This document shows, piece after piece, positions 7,648 through 15,871 of a stretch of 64,000 nt of DNA (position 1 is the first letter of the stretch; each line of letters starts with the position of its first letter). The notes beneath the pieces are model-generated. The model had not been told where the DNA came from. It ran no database searches and was given only the letters and a program-made list of their open reading frames with translations. Source of the stretch: Azospirillum brasilense. Lineage in GTDB: Bacteria; Pseudomonadota; Alphaproteobacteria; Azospirillales; Azospirillaceae. The stretch lies in assembly GCF_007827795.1 (NCBI RefSeq), contig NZ_VITI01000010.1:1-64000 (forward strand), given 5' to 3'. Both the position numbers and the translations under genes were made by a program.

Positions 7648-8436
7648 TCAGCCGCCGTTCCGCCGCATGATCTCAGCCAGGAAGGACGCCTGTTCCTTCA
7701 CCATGCCCATCACGTCCTCTTCGGCCATGCTGCGGGCGGCTTCCGTGAAACTGGACAGCGAGACACCGGAGTCCTTCAACTTATTGCTTGCCGCTTCCTC
7801 TTCGCCGCTTTGGAGGAAGCGCGGATCGGCCAGATTCATGGTATAGGGCGACACGATCCGGGTCGAACGGGGAGGACCATTCACCGGCATGTCCCGGCGG
7901 CCCGAGCCGGATTCCGATCCGGAGAGAGCGCTCAGGATCGCGCTGTAATCGTCCGAACCGCCCTGGCCGTTCTTTTCCAGTTCGCCCAGCCGCGAAACCA
8001 GTTCCTTGCGCCGGGCCAGCGTGTTGTCCGTCGCCTTTAGCATCTCGTCTGCGGTGACGCTGTCGGCACGGGCGAAGAGGCCGGGATTCCGGGACTCGAA
8101 CATCATGCTGCCGGTCGCGAAAGACGTGCGGCGTGCCTGCTTCAGGCTGCTCATCAGCGCGTTGTTCACGTCGTCCCCGGTGACCTTGCCACTGTCCACA
8201 AGGTCGCCGAGGAGGGTGCGTTCGTTCTGCTTCAGCTTGTTGAACAGGTCCAGCGAAGGCCCCTTGAGGCTTGCCGCCAGCGTGCTCAGGGACAGGGTGT
8301 CCTTGGTGCCCGCAGTGGCGGTAGCGGCTGTGCTGCCGATCTGATCGCCATCGGCGGCGCGTGACTGGGAGGTGGCTTTTGTGGAGGCGGCCGATGATAT
8401 CGAATATGCACCGATCGAGGCTGACTGAACATCCAT
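7648..8436 (-). CDS. Hypothetical protein with disordered N-terminus, 262 aa
   Basis: AGGAGGA seven bases before ATG 8436 (MDVQSASIG) fixes the start; a longer frame with 27 extra residues is less likely. The first ~60 residues are Ser/Ala/Thr-rich and lead into TKDTLSLSTLAASL, similar to REDVVSLSPDAVKAM in the gene at 4887-5744. The body is helical and charged (NKLKQNERTLLGDLVDSGKV; RRKELVSRLGELEKNG) and ends in EQASFLAEIMRRNGG. No signal peptide or membrane segment. The AT-rich spacer just upstream suggests acquired DNA or a strongly regulated promoter. Family not recognised. Confidence 0.7.
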   Translation of the reverse strand: MDVQSASIGAYSISSAASTKATSQSRAADGDQIGSTAATATAGTKDTLSLSTLAASLKGPSLDLFNKLKQNERTLLGDLVDSGKVTGDDVNNALMSSLKQARRTSFATGSMMFESRNPGLFARADSVTADEMLKATDNTLARRKELVSRLGELEKNGQGGSDDYSAILSALSGSESGSGRRDMPVNGPPRSTRIVSPYTMNLADPRFLQSGEEEAASNKLKDSGVSLSSFTEAARSMAEEDVMGMVKEQASFLAEIMRRNGG

Positions 8437-8528
8437 GGCCGCATCCTCCTGGGATCTCGATTCCTTCCATCGCTTATATGCTTTTTTTTTGATATCCGCA
8501 ATAGGATCGAAATACAAGGCGGCTCTAT

Positions 8529-8550
8529 ATTACTTAGTTATCTAAGTAAT
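8529..8550. promoter_or_regulatory. AT-rich palindrome in divergent promoter region
   Basis: ATTACTTAG-ttat-CTAAGTAAT is a perfect 9-bp dyad in the AT-rich spacer between the divergent genes 7648-8436 and 8675-9355. The spacer (8437-8674) is strikingly AT-rich for this genome. It could bind a repressor or activator controlling both genes, or be a nucleoid-protein silenced region. Confidence 0.5.
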
Positions 8551-8674
8551 ACTATAGTATGCGCCCGTACAGCTGTATTTCATTTAAAATTATTTTGCCA
8601 TTCACAAGAATCATGATAAATGAATAGCGTGCATTCATTGTATGTGCACGAACTTTAATTCATGGAGGAAAATT

Positions 8675-9355
8675 GTGACCTACTATAACTATGCGCTGTC
8701 CAATGGGAATGACTTGGCGCCGGGTGGATCATACCCGGGCTCTATCACGGATCAATTCTCAATCTACGGCTTGGGGGGCAACGATACGATCGCCGGCGGC
8801 TACTATGCCGATTACCTCGACGGCGGTGATGGCAACGACAACCTGTTCGGCCATGGCGGTTCCGATACGCTGCTGGGCGGCAACGGCGACGATGATCTGA
8901 ACGGCGATACCGAGGCGGACCTGCTGCATGGTGGCAGTGGGTACGACGTGATCTACGGCGGAACGACCTCGGCGTCGGGGAACGACACGCTGATCGGGGG
9001 CGGTTCCTACTCGTGGGACGAGCTTTACGGTGGTGCCGGCGACGACACCTACTACCACGATCCCCTTCTGGGCGGAAACACCTACATTTTCGATTCGGCG
9101 AACAGCAATCCGGGTTCGGCGGACCGGCTGGTTTTCCTGAACGTGTCGCTGAGTGACCTGCAGGCGACCTGGGTCAACACCAATGACCTGTGGCTCTATA
9201 CGATCGCTGACATCAATGACAACCAGCAGATCGACAACGGTGTTCTGATCGAGAATTTCCGGACCAACTCCAACACCGTCGGAATTTCGACGATCGAGCA
9301 GCTCCAGGTCGGCAGCACGGTCTACAACTTCCCAGCTCTGCTGGGTGTCGTTTGA
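8675..9355 (+). CDS. Small RTX (hemolysin-type calcium-binding repeat) protein
   Basis: GTG 8675 ([13 protein letters not shown]) follows GGAGG by six bases; the ATG at 8642 has no such site. The 226-aa product has about eight GGxGxDxhx-type nonapeptides between residues 33 and 130, for example [18 protein letters not shown] and GGAGDDTYY. These form a calcium-binding beta-roll. The C-terminal part ([37 protein letters not shown]) matches the usual region after RTX repeats that carries the type I secretion signal. No enzymatic domain is present, so it may be a small exported or surface protein. No ABC/HlyD/TolC-type genes are nearby. Confidence 0.88.
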   Translation: MTYYNYALSNGNDLAPGGSYPGSITDQFSIYGLGGNDTIAGGYYADYLDGGDGNDNLFGHGGSDTLLGGNGDDDLNGDTEADLLHGGSGYDVIYGGTTSASGNDTLIGGGSYSWDELYGGAGDDTYYHDPLLGGNTYIFDSANSNPGSADRLVFLNVSLSDLQATWVNTNDLWLYTIADINDNQQIDNGVLIENFRTNSNTVGISTIEQLQVGSTVYNFPALLGVV

Positions 9356-9391
9356 CGGGTTTCCCGCCGGTCGGCATAGGGCGATAGAAAG

Positions 9392-9422
9392 GCGGAAGAG
9401 CGGCAGGCTGCCGCTCTTCCGC
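9392..9422. terminator. Bidirectional terminator between the RTX gene and pgi
   Basis: GCGGAAGAGCGGCAG at 9392-9406 is the exact reverse complement of 9408-9422. It lies between two convergent genes and so can serve both. T-rich bases follow loosely on either side. Confidence 0.8.
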
Positions 9423-9451
9423 TTGGCCATCTCTTTGCCGTATGGGTCCGC

Positions 9452-11095
9452 TCAGCGGTTCTTCCGGTACCAGCCGATCAGCCCATTGGTCGAGCCGTCA
9501 TGCCCCAGAGCGCCGGTCGGGCCGCTTTGGAGTTCAGGCAGGATCTTCCCGGCAAGCTGCTTGCCCAGCTCCACGCCCCACTGGTCGAAGCTGTTGATGT
9601 TCCACACGATGCCCTGGACGAACACCTTGTGCTCGTACAGCGCGATCAGGGCGCCCAGCGTGTGCGGGTCCAGCTTCTTGAACAGGATGCTGTTGGACGG
9701 CTTGTTGCCCTCGAACACGCGGTGGGGGACCAGCGGCTCGATGGCCTCGGCCGGCTTGCCGGACTTGGTCATTTCGGCGCGCACCTCGTCGGCGGTCTTG
9801 CCGCGCATCAGGGCTTCCGGCTGGGCGAAGAAGTTCGACAGCAGGATGCGGTGATGATCGCCGATGGGGTTGTGGGTTTCCGCCGGGGCCAGGAAGTCGG
9901 CGGGCACCAGCTCCGTGCCCTGGTGGATCAGCTGGTAGAAGGCGTGCTGGCCGTTGGTGCCCGGCTCGCCGAAGACCACCGGGCCGGTGGCGTAGTCCAC
10001 CCGCGCGCCCTGCCGGTCCACCGTCTTGCCGTTGCTCTCCATGTCCAACTGCTGGAGATAGGCGGGGAAGCGGTGCAGATACTGGTCGTAGGGCAGCACG
10101 GCGTGGGACTTCGCGCCCCAGAAATTCACGTACCAGACGCCGAGCATCGCCATCAGCACCGGCATGTTGCGCTCCAGCGGCGCGGTGCGGAAATGCTCGT
10201 CCATGTCGTGGGCGCCGGCCAGCAGCTCGGTGAAGCGGTCCATGCCGATGCCGAGCGCGATGGGCAGCCCGATCGCCGACCACAGGGAATAGCGCCCGCC
10301 GACCCAGTCCCAGAAGCCGAACATGTTGGCCGGGTCGATGCCGAACTTGCGCACCTCCGCCTCGTTGGTGGAGACGGCGACGAAATGCTTGGCGACATGG
10401 GCCGGGTCGCCGGCGCTCTCCAGGAACCAGCGCCGCGCGGTGTGGGCGTTGGTCAGCGTCTCCTGGGTAGTGAAGGTCTTGGACGCGATGACGAACAGCG
10501 TCGTCTCCGGGTCCAGCCATTCCAGCGTCTCGCTGATGTGCGTTCCGTCCACATTGGAGACGAAATGCACGCCGATCTGCGGGTGCAGATAAGGGGTCAG
10601 CGCCTCCGTCACCATCACCGGGCCGAGGTCGGACCCGCCGATGCCGATGTTGACGACGTCGGTGATCGGGTGGCCGGTGTAGCCGGTCCAGGCGCCGTCG
10701 CGGACCTGCCGGACGAAGCGCTCCATGCGGTGCAGGACGGCGTTCACCTCCGGCATCACGTCCTGGCCGTCCACCGTCACGGGGCGGTTGGAGCGGTTGC
10801 GCAGCGCGGTGTGCAGGACGGCGCGGTCCTCGGTGATGTTGATCCGCTCCCCGGCGAACATGCGGTCGCGCCAGCCCTCCACGTCCTGCTGGTGGGCGAG
10901 GTCGAGCAGAAGGGTCCGAGTCTCCTCGGTGATGCGATTCTTCGAATAATCGAACAGCAGGCCGCAGGCTTCCAGGGAGAAGCGGTTGAAGCGGTCGGCG
11001 TCGGCGGCGAACAGGTCGCGCATGTGGAGGGCCGAAACGTCCTGGCGGTGACGGGCCAGGGCTTCCCAGGCGGGCGAACGGGTGAGCGCTGACAT
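9452..11095 (-). CDS. pgi: Glucose-6-phosphate isomerase
   Basis: 547 aa, the normal full length. It interconverts glucose-6-phosphate and fructose-6-phosphate in the cytoplasm. Signature stretches include [52 protein letters not shown] and the C-terminal [16 protein letters not shown]. The catalytic Glu lies in [13 protein letters not shown] and His in [10 protein letters not shown]. The start has GGAGG upstream of ATG 11095. Azospirillum-type bacteria rely on Entner-Doudoroff sugar use, so this enzyme probably works mainly in gluconeogenesis and polysaccharide supply (inference). Confidence 0.98.
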   Translation of the reverse strand: MSALTRSPAWEALARHRQDVSALHMRDLFAADADRFNRFSLEACGLLFDYSKNRITEETRTLLLDLAHQQDVEGWRDRMFAGERINITEDRAVLHTALRNRSNRPVTVDGQDVMPEVNAVLHRMERFVRQVRDGAWTGYTGHPITDVVNIGIGGSDLGPVMVTEALTPYLHPQIGVHFVSNVDGTHISETLEWLDPETTLFVIASKTFTTQETLTNAHTARRWFLESAGDPAHVAKHFVAVSTNEAEVRKFGIDPANMFGFWDWVGGRYSLWSAIGLPIALGIGMDRFTELLAGAHDMDEHFRTAPLERNMPVLMAMLGVWYVNFWGAKSHAVLPYDQYLHRFPAYLQQLDMESNGKTVDRQGARVDYATGPVVFGEPGTNGQHAFYQLIHQGTELVPADFLAPAETHNPIGDHHRILLSNFFAQPEALMRGKTADEVRAEMTKSGKPAEAIEPLVPHRVFEGNKPSNSILFKKLDPHTLGALIALYEHKVFVQGIVWNINSFDQWGVELGKQLAGKILPELQSGPTGALGHDGSTNGLIGWYRKNR

Positions 11096-11270
11096 TGGGA
11101 TTTTGCCTCCTTCTCGCGTGCGCGGAGCCTAGCACCGTTCGGTGCGCGGCGGGTACGCGCCAAAGCGGCGCATCCAACGTGCACAAAGGTCTAGGGTGAG
11201 CGGACTATGCGGGGCGGACGATGAAACCGGCAACCGCTGCCCTGTGTTCTTTTCGGGACAGGAGGTGACG

Positions 11271-11438
11271 ATGACCGATCCCAGCAAACCCGAACAGAAT
11301 CCGCCGGTTCCGGCTGAGGAGGAACGCCGCGAGGACGAGCGGCCCGATCAGGTGGGCATCATCCCCGGCAAGGTGCCGGGCCGCCCCATCGATCCCAGCG
11401 ATCCGCGCTTTCCGGGGAGCCAGCCGGACTTGGCGTGA
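11271..11438 (+). CDS. Small hypothetical protein, 55 aa
   Basis: ATG 11271 (MTDPSKPEQNPPVPAEEERR) is preceded by AGGAGGTGACG, an excellent ribosome-binding site. The product is charged and Pro-rich, with no hydrophobic stretch. It ends IIPGKVPGRPIDPSDPRFPG and so on, and is probably intrinsically disordered. Similar short Pro-rich reading frames are common in Azospirillum-like genomes (impression). It is divergent from pgi. Function unknown. Confidence 0.65.
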   Translation: MTDPSKPEQNPPVPAEEERREDERPDQVGIIPGKVPGRPIDPSDPRFPGSQPDLA

Positions 11439-11455
11439 GTGACGTGGTCGCGGCG

Positions 11456-11603
11456 GGGCCCCCCTCCCGACCTCCCCCCGCTTCGCAGGGGGAGGAGAAA
11501 AGCCCTCCCCTGCGTCAGCTCTCGCGCAAACCAGAGGTTTGCGCTGACGCGGCAGGCGGACCTTTGGTCCGCCGAGAGCGGGGGAGGGTTGGGTGGGGGC
11601 CCG
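11456..11603. repeat. Composite hairpin repeat (copy 1)
   Basis: The outer G/C arms (CCCCCCTCCCGACCTCCCCC and its counterpart GGGGGAGGGTTGGGTGGGGG) enclose two perfect inner hairpins: GCGCAAACC/GGTTTGCGC (11524-11544) and GGCGGACC/GGTCCGCC (11555-11573). The inner pair recurs almost unchanged at 26215-26260. It lies between a plus and a minus gene and may also act as a terminator. Confidence 0.8.
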
Positions 11604-11618
11604 TCGCAACAACGTTGC

Positions 11619-12983
11619 TCAGCTTCCCCCCTCGATCGTCCGCGTCGCCGTCACGCCTTCCGGACGGCCGACCAGCACGGTCAGCAGCCGGTTGGGGTCG
11701 AGCAGCCGCTTCGCCACGCGCTGCACGTCCGCCTGGGTGACGCCGTTGATGAAGGCGTCGCGGCGGTCCAGATAGTCGATGCCCAGCTGGTCGCGCTTGA
11801 CCTGGAGCAGGATGCCCGCGATCGCCTGCGTGCTGCCGAGTTGCAGGGGGAAGCTGCCGGTCAGGTAGGTCTTGGCGTCGGCCAGCTCCTCCTCCGTCAC
11901 GCCCTCGTCGGCCATGCGCTTCCACTCCTGGCGCATGATGTCCAGGGCCTCCCCGGCCTTGGCGTTCACCGTGTTGCCGCCGGCCATGACCAGCGCGGAA
12001 TGGTCCATCGGGATCAGGTAGCTGTAGACGCCATAGCTGAGGCCGCGCTTCTCCCGAACCTCCTCCATCAGGCGGGAGCCGAAGCCGCCGCCGCCCAGGA
12101 CGTAGTTCATCACGGTCGCCGCGTACCAGTCTGGATCGGCGCGCTTGAGCCCGGTCTGGCCCATCAGCATGACGGTCTGCGCCGTCGGGCGGGTGGCGAC
12201 CAGCGTTTCGCCCAGCCCCTTCGGCTCGACGTCGGGAATGGCGGCGTTCGCTGACGTCGCCGGCAGGCCGCCGAACACATGGTCGAGCGCGCGGCCCAGA
12301 TCCTCCGGGCTGATGTCGCCCGCCGCGGCGACGACCAGACGGTCGCGACCGAAGCCGTTCTTCACGAAGCCGCGCAGGTCGTCCGGCGTGATCGTCGGCA
12401 GCGACTCCAGCGTGCCGCGGATCTCGTCGCCGTAGGGATGGCCGGGGAAAGCGGTGGAGTAGAACAGCCGCCGCCCGACATAGTTGGGATCGGCCTGATC
12501 GCGGCGCAGGCTGGACAGCACGGCGGCGCGCATGCGCTCCACCGCTTCCGCGTCGAAGCGCGGCTCGGCCAGCGACAGGCGGGTCAGCTCGAACGCTTCG
12601 TCGCGGCGGTCGCTCAGCGTGCGCAGGCTGCCGCCGAAGCCGTCGCGCCCGGCGTCGTAGCCCAGCGCGATGGCGTTGTCCTGAAGCCGCGCGGCGAAGG
12701 CCTGGCTGTCATAGGGGCCGGCGCCCTCGTCCAGCGTGCGCGCCGCGAGATTGGCGAGGCCCTCCTTGCCCTTGGGGTCGGACGCGCCGGCCCCTTCGAA
12801 GGCCCATTCCAGGGCGATGATCGGGACCTTGTGGTCCTCGACCAGCCACGCCTCGATCCCGCCGGGGCTGACCACCCGCTTGATCTCGATGGCGGTTGCC
12901 GGAGTGGTGATGGCGAAGGCGAAAAGGAAAAGACAGGCGCCGAAGACGCGCTTGGACATGAGGTGCTTGGATAGGACGATCAT
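11619..12983 (-). CDS. M16-family peptidase, non-catalytic subunit
   Basis: 454 aa with an N-terminal signal peptide (KRVFGACLFLFAFAITTPATA). It has the two-domain M16 fold but no HxxEH zinc motif in the first domain. It keeps the second-domain R/Y segment (GGGGFGSRLMEEVREKRGLS, then YGVYSYL). This is the pattern of the M16C heterodimer partner that helps bind substrate for a catalytic subunit. That catalytic subunit is encoded directly upstream (12985-14391), with one base between its stop and this start, so the two are translationally coupled. The pair probably works in the periplasm on peptides. Confidence 0.9.
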   Translation of the reverse strand: MIVLSKHLMSKRVFGACLFLFAFAITTPATAIEIKRVVSPGGIEAWLVEDHKVPIIALEWAFEGAGASDPKGKEGLANLAARTLDEGAGPYDSQAFAARLQDNAIALGYDAGRDGFGGSLRTLSDRRDEAFELTRLSLAEPRFDAEAVERMRAAVLSSLRRDQADPNYVGRRLFYSTAFPGHPYGDEIRGTLESLPTITPDDLRGFVKNGFGRDRLVVAAAGDISPEDLGRALDHVFGGLPATSANAAIPDVEPKGLGETLVATRPTAQTVMLMGQTGLKRADPDWYAATVMNYVLGGGGFGSRLMEEVREKRGLSYGVYSYLIPMDHSALVMAGGNTVNAKAGEALDIMRQEWKRMADEGVTEEELADAKTYLTGSFPLQLGSTQAIAGILLQVKRDQLGIDYLDRRDAFINGVTQADVQRVAKRLLDPNRLLTVLVGRPEGVTATRTIEGGS

Positions 12984-12984
12984 C

Positions 12985-14391
12985 TCAGCTTCCCTTGTCC
13001 TGGAGCGGCAGCAGAAGGCCGGTGACGTGGTTGGTCTGGCCCAGAACGGCGCGGGCGGCGGCGTTGACCTGATCGGCGGTCACGGTGTCGATGCGCACCG
13101 GCCAGTTCTCCACATCGTCGATGCTCTGGCCGGTGGCGACGGCGGCGCCCAGCGTCTGGGCCGGGCCGGTCAGGCTGTCGCGGGCGTAGGCGGCCTCGGC
13201 CAGCATGCGCTTCTTGGCGGTGGCCACCTCCTCCTCCGTCACGCCCTTCTCGACGAGCGTCAGTATGTCGGCCTCCAGCGCCGCTTCCAGTTTCTCCATG
13301 GTCACGCCGGGGGCCGGCGAGGCGCCCGCCGCCAGCGAGGTCATGTCCCAGGCCGACGGGCTGTAGCCCAGCCAGGCCGAGGTGGCGATGCGCTGCTCGA
13401 CGACGAGGCTGCGGTAGAGGCGGGAGGTCGGGCCGCCGCTCATGATCTCCGACAGCACCTGGAGCGGGTAGGCGTGACCCTCCTTGTCGGTGCGGTAGGA
13501 GGGGGCGAGCCAGTTGCGGCGGATGGAGGGCTGGCGCACCTCGTCGTCGCGCAGGATGACCCGGCGGGCGGCGCTGATCGGCGGCTCCTGCACGCGGACG
13601 CGCTCGGGCACCGGGCGGGCGGCGATGCCGCCGTAATACTTCTCGGCGAGCGGCTTCAGCTCCTCCGCCGTCACGTCGCCGGACACCACCAGCACGGCGT
13701 TGTTGGGCGCGTACCAGCTCTTGTAGAAGGACTCCGCCTCTTCCCGCGTCAGGGTGGCCATCTCCTGCGGCCAGCCGATGATCGGCGTGCCGTAGGGGTG
13801 GTGGACGTAGAGGGTGGCGTTGATCTGCTCGCCGATGCGGTCGGCGGGTTCGTTCTCGATGCGCTGGCGGCGCTCCTCGATGATGACGTCGCGCTCCGGG
13901 TAGACCAGTTGATCGGTGAGGCGAAGGTTCGACATGCGGTCGGCCTCCATCTTCATCACCAGCTCCAGCCGGTCACGTGCCACGTTCTGGAAATAGGCCG
14001 TGTAATCCCAGGAGGTGAAGGCGTTGTCGCGCCCGCCGTTCTTGGCGACGATGCGGGAGAAGGCGCCGGGAGGAACCTCCTCCGTCCCCTTGAACATCAG
14101 ATGTTCCAGGAAATGGGCGATGCCCGACACGCCGCGCGGCTCGTCCGCCGCACCCACCTTGTACCAGACCATGTGGGTGACCACCGGCACGCGCTGGTTG
14201 GTCACCAGCACGACCTGCATCCCGTTGGACAGGGTGAAGGTCTCCGGGAAGAAGACGCCCTTCTCGGCGGCGAAGGCTGGGGCGGCGGCGGGGATGGCGC
14301 CGGCCAGGGCGAACGCCAGGACGCCCGCGGCGGCGAGCCGGCGCCAGGGCCGTTTCCAGGGTGGCGGGGCGGTGGGGCCGTTGGGGAGCAT
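12985..14391 (-). CDS. M16-family zinc metallopeptidase, catalytic subunit
   Basis: 468 aa with an Arg-rich then hydrophobic signal region (VLAFALAGAIPAAAPAFAAE). The inverted zinc motif HFLEH is at residues 93-97, followed by LMFKGTEEVPPG. The third ligand lies in the ELVMKMEADRM region. Related to PqqL/YmxG-type proteases that degrade peptides in the periplasm. It forms an operon with the inactive partner just downstream. An 80-140 base gap separates it from the preceding lipoprotein gene on the same strand. Confidence 0.93.
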   Translation of the reverse strand: MLPNGPTAPPPWKRPWRRLAAAGVLAFALAGAIPAAAPAFAAEKGVFFPETFTLSNGMQVVLVTNQRVPVVTHMVWYKVGAADEPRGVSGIAHFLEHLMFKGTEEVPPGAFSRIVAKNGGRDNAFTSWDYTAYFQNVARDRLELVMKMEADRMSNLRLTDQLVYPERDVIIEERRQRIENEPADRIGEQINATLYVHHPYGTPIIGWPQEMATLTREEAESFYKSWYAPNNAVLVVSGDVTAEELKPLAEKYYGGIAARPVPERVRVQEPPISAARRVILRDDEVRQPSIRRNWLAPSYRTDKEGHAYPLQVLSEIMSGGPTSRLYRSLVVEQRIATSAWLGYSPSAWDMTSLAAGASPAPGVTMEKLEAALEADILTLVEKGVTEEEVATAKKRMLAEAAYARDSLTGPAQTLGAAVATGQSIDDVENWPVRIDTVTADQVNAAARAVLGQTNHVTGLLLPLQDKGS

Positions 14392-14530
14392 GGGCCTCTC
14401 GTTGGGAGCGAAGGGGACGGGAATGCAAAGGGGGCGTCCCCGTCTGGGAACGCCCCCTAGATACTGGTGCGGCGAAGCACCCGGAACAATGCCCTGAGTT
14501 GGGGCCCTGAATTGGGCTCCTGAAATCGGC

Positions 14531-15133
14531 TTAGAACAGCCCTTCCAGCGGCGCCCGGCGCTTGCGCTCGATGGTCGGGACGGTGCCGTCGTTCAGCGCC
14601 TTGCCGGTGGCCTGGGCCTCGCGCAGGCGCTGGTTCTCCTTCTTCGGATCGACGACCTCGTAGGGCTGCTCCTGCGTCTGCCAGAACAGCAGGGAGTCGA
14701 TCCAGCTTTTGTCGGCGACGACGAGCTGGGTCGTCTCCTGATCGACCTTGTTGCGGATGCCCGGCTCGATGCCGCTCTTGGCGCCGGCCTGGGCGATCAA
14801 TGCCGACTCGCCCGCCGTGTGTCCGGCGGTGGCAGCCGTGGCGCGCGAGGAGCCGCCGAAGACCGAGGCGGCGGCCACGGCGGCCGAGGTGGCGTCCTGC
14901 GGGCGCGCCGCTCCGGGGCGCGGCTCCGGCAGGCGGGCGAGGCTCGGCGGCATGGTCAGCGGCGCGCGGGACACGACCGTGAACTCATCCGGGCTCGTGC
15001 GGTCGAGGCCGATGGAGCGGCGGACGTCGGTGCATCCGGTGAGCGCCAGCGCGACGAGCGCCAAGCCCAGCAGCGGACCCCGCCCCAGGGAACGGGTGGA
15101 GCGCCGCGCGATGGAGGAGGCGAAGGAAAGCAT
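14531..15133 (-). CDS. DUF3035/BamF-like outer-membrane lipoprotein
   Basis: 200 aa with a lipobox (LALVALALTGC) after a hydrophobic signal segment. The DUF3035 hallmark follows directly (RRSIGLDRTSPDEFTVVSRA then PLTMPPSLARLPEPRP). In alphaproteobacteria this family is associated with the BAM outer-membrane assembly complex (BamF). The C-terminal half is charged and ends KRRAPLEGLF. ATG 15133 was chosen over GTG 15139. It lies downstream of lspA and ileS, the order expected for this envelope-related block; LspA would process its own signal peptide. Confidence 0.85.
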   Translation of the reverse strand: MLSFASSIARRSTRSLGRGPLLGLALVALALTGCTDVRRSIGLDRTSPDEFTVVSRAPLTMPPSLARLPEPRPGAARPQDATSAAVAAASVFGGSSRATAATAGHTAGESALIAQAGAKSGIEPGIRNKVDQETTQLVVADKSWIDSLLFWQTQEQPYEVVDPKKENQRLREAQATGKALNDGTVPTIERKRRAPLEGLF

Positions 15134-15217
15134 GGTCACGTTCGAGTCCCGTCGTCTAGTCGTCAGGCCGCTTGTCGTCGGGCCGCGTCCCTTATAGCGG
15201 CTCCGTCGCGTGAACTA

Positions 15218-15721
15218 TTACGACTTTTCGCGGCCCGCGAACAGCCCATCCAGCACGAGAAGCGCCACGCCGACGCTGATTCCGCTGTCCGCCACGTTGA
15301 AGGCCCAGAAATGCCACCCCCCGATGTGGAAATCGAGGAAATCGGCGACGGCCCCATAGAGGAACCGGTCGATCACATTGCCGATGGCCCCGCCGATGAC
15401 CATCCCCAGCGCCAGCGCGAGGTAGCGCCGGTCGGCCTGCCTCAGCCAGAGCAGCAGCGCCACCACGATGGCGAAGGCCACCGCGGCCAGCACGTAGGGC
15501 ATCCAGGCGTGGGAGCTGCCGAAGGTGCCGAAGCTGACCCCGGTGTTCCAGGCCAGCACGAGATTGAAGAAGGGCGTGACCTCGACAACCCGTGGATAGG
15601 GCTGCATGACCACGTCGAGAATCCACCATTTGGTGAGCTGGTCGAGGACCACCACCAGCGCGGCGACGGACAGGCCGAAGACCGTGTAGCTGCGGCTGCC
15701 GGACGTGGAGAGGCTGCTCAT
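15218..15721 (-). CDS. lspA: Lipoprotein signal peptidase II
   Basis: 167 aa with four hydrophobic membrane segments, an inner-membrane aspartic protease that cleaves prolipoprotein signal peptides. Family motifs are present: DQLTKWW, FNLVLAWNTGVSFG, the catalytic GNVIDRFLYGAVADFLDF and FNVADSGISVG; the two catalytic Asp residues are in the last two. GGAG precedes ATG 15721. It follows ileS on the same strand, the common ileS-lspA order, separated by a long hairpin repeat. Confidence 0.97.
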   Translation of the reverse strand: MSSLSTSGSRSYTVFGLSVAALVVVLDQLTKWWILDVVMQPYPRVVEVTPFFNLVLAWNTGVSFGTFGSSHAWMPYVLAAVAFAIVVALLLWLRQADRRYLALALGMVIGGAIGNVIDRFLYGAVADFLDFHIGGWHFWAFNVADSGISVGVALLVLDGLFAGREKS

Positions 15722-15735
15722 GGAGTGCTCCTGCT

Positions 15736-15845
15736 CCCTCTCCCCTCTGGGGAGAGGGTCGGGGTGAGGGGGTTGCGCGTTTGCCGGACGCGGCGAGGAG
15801 GCGGAACCCCCTCACCCTAACCCTCTCCCCAGAGGGGAGAGGGGA
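15736..15845. repeat. Long inverted repeat between ileS and lspA
   Basis: CCCTCTCCCCTCTGGGGAGA at 15736 onward pairs over about 38 bases with 15805-15845, with a 30-base loop and one small mismatch. Each arm contains its own smaller palindrome. The arm ending CCCTAACCCTCTCCCC recurs at 26338-26376. Confidence 0.85.
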
Positions 15846-15871
15846 TAAGGCGCAGGCTCCGGCAACGCGTA

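Noticed and set aside
15141..15170. GTTCGAGTCCC, resembling a tRNA T-loop
   Set aside because: No acceptor stem, D-arm or anticodon arm can be folded around it.
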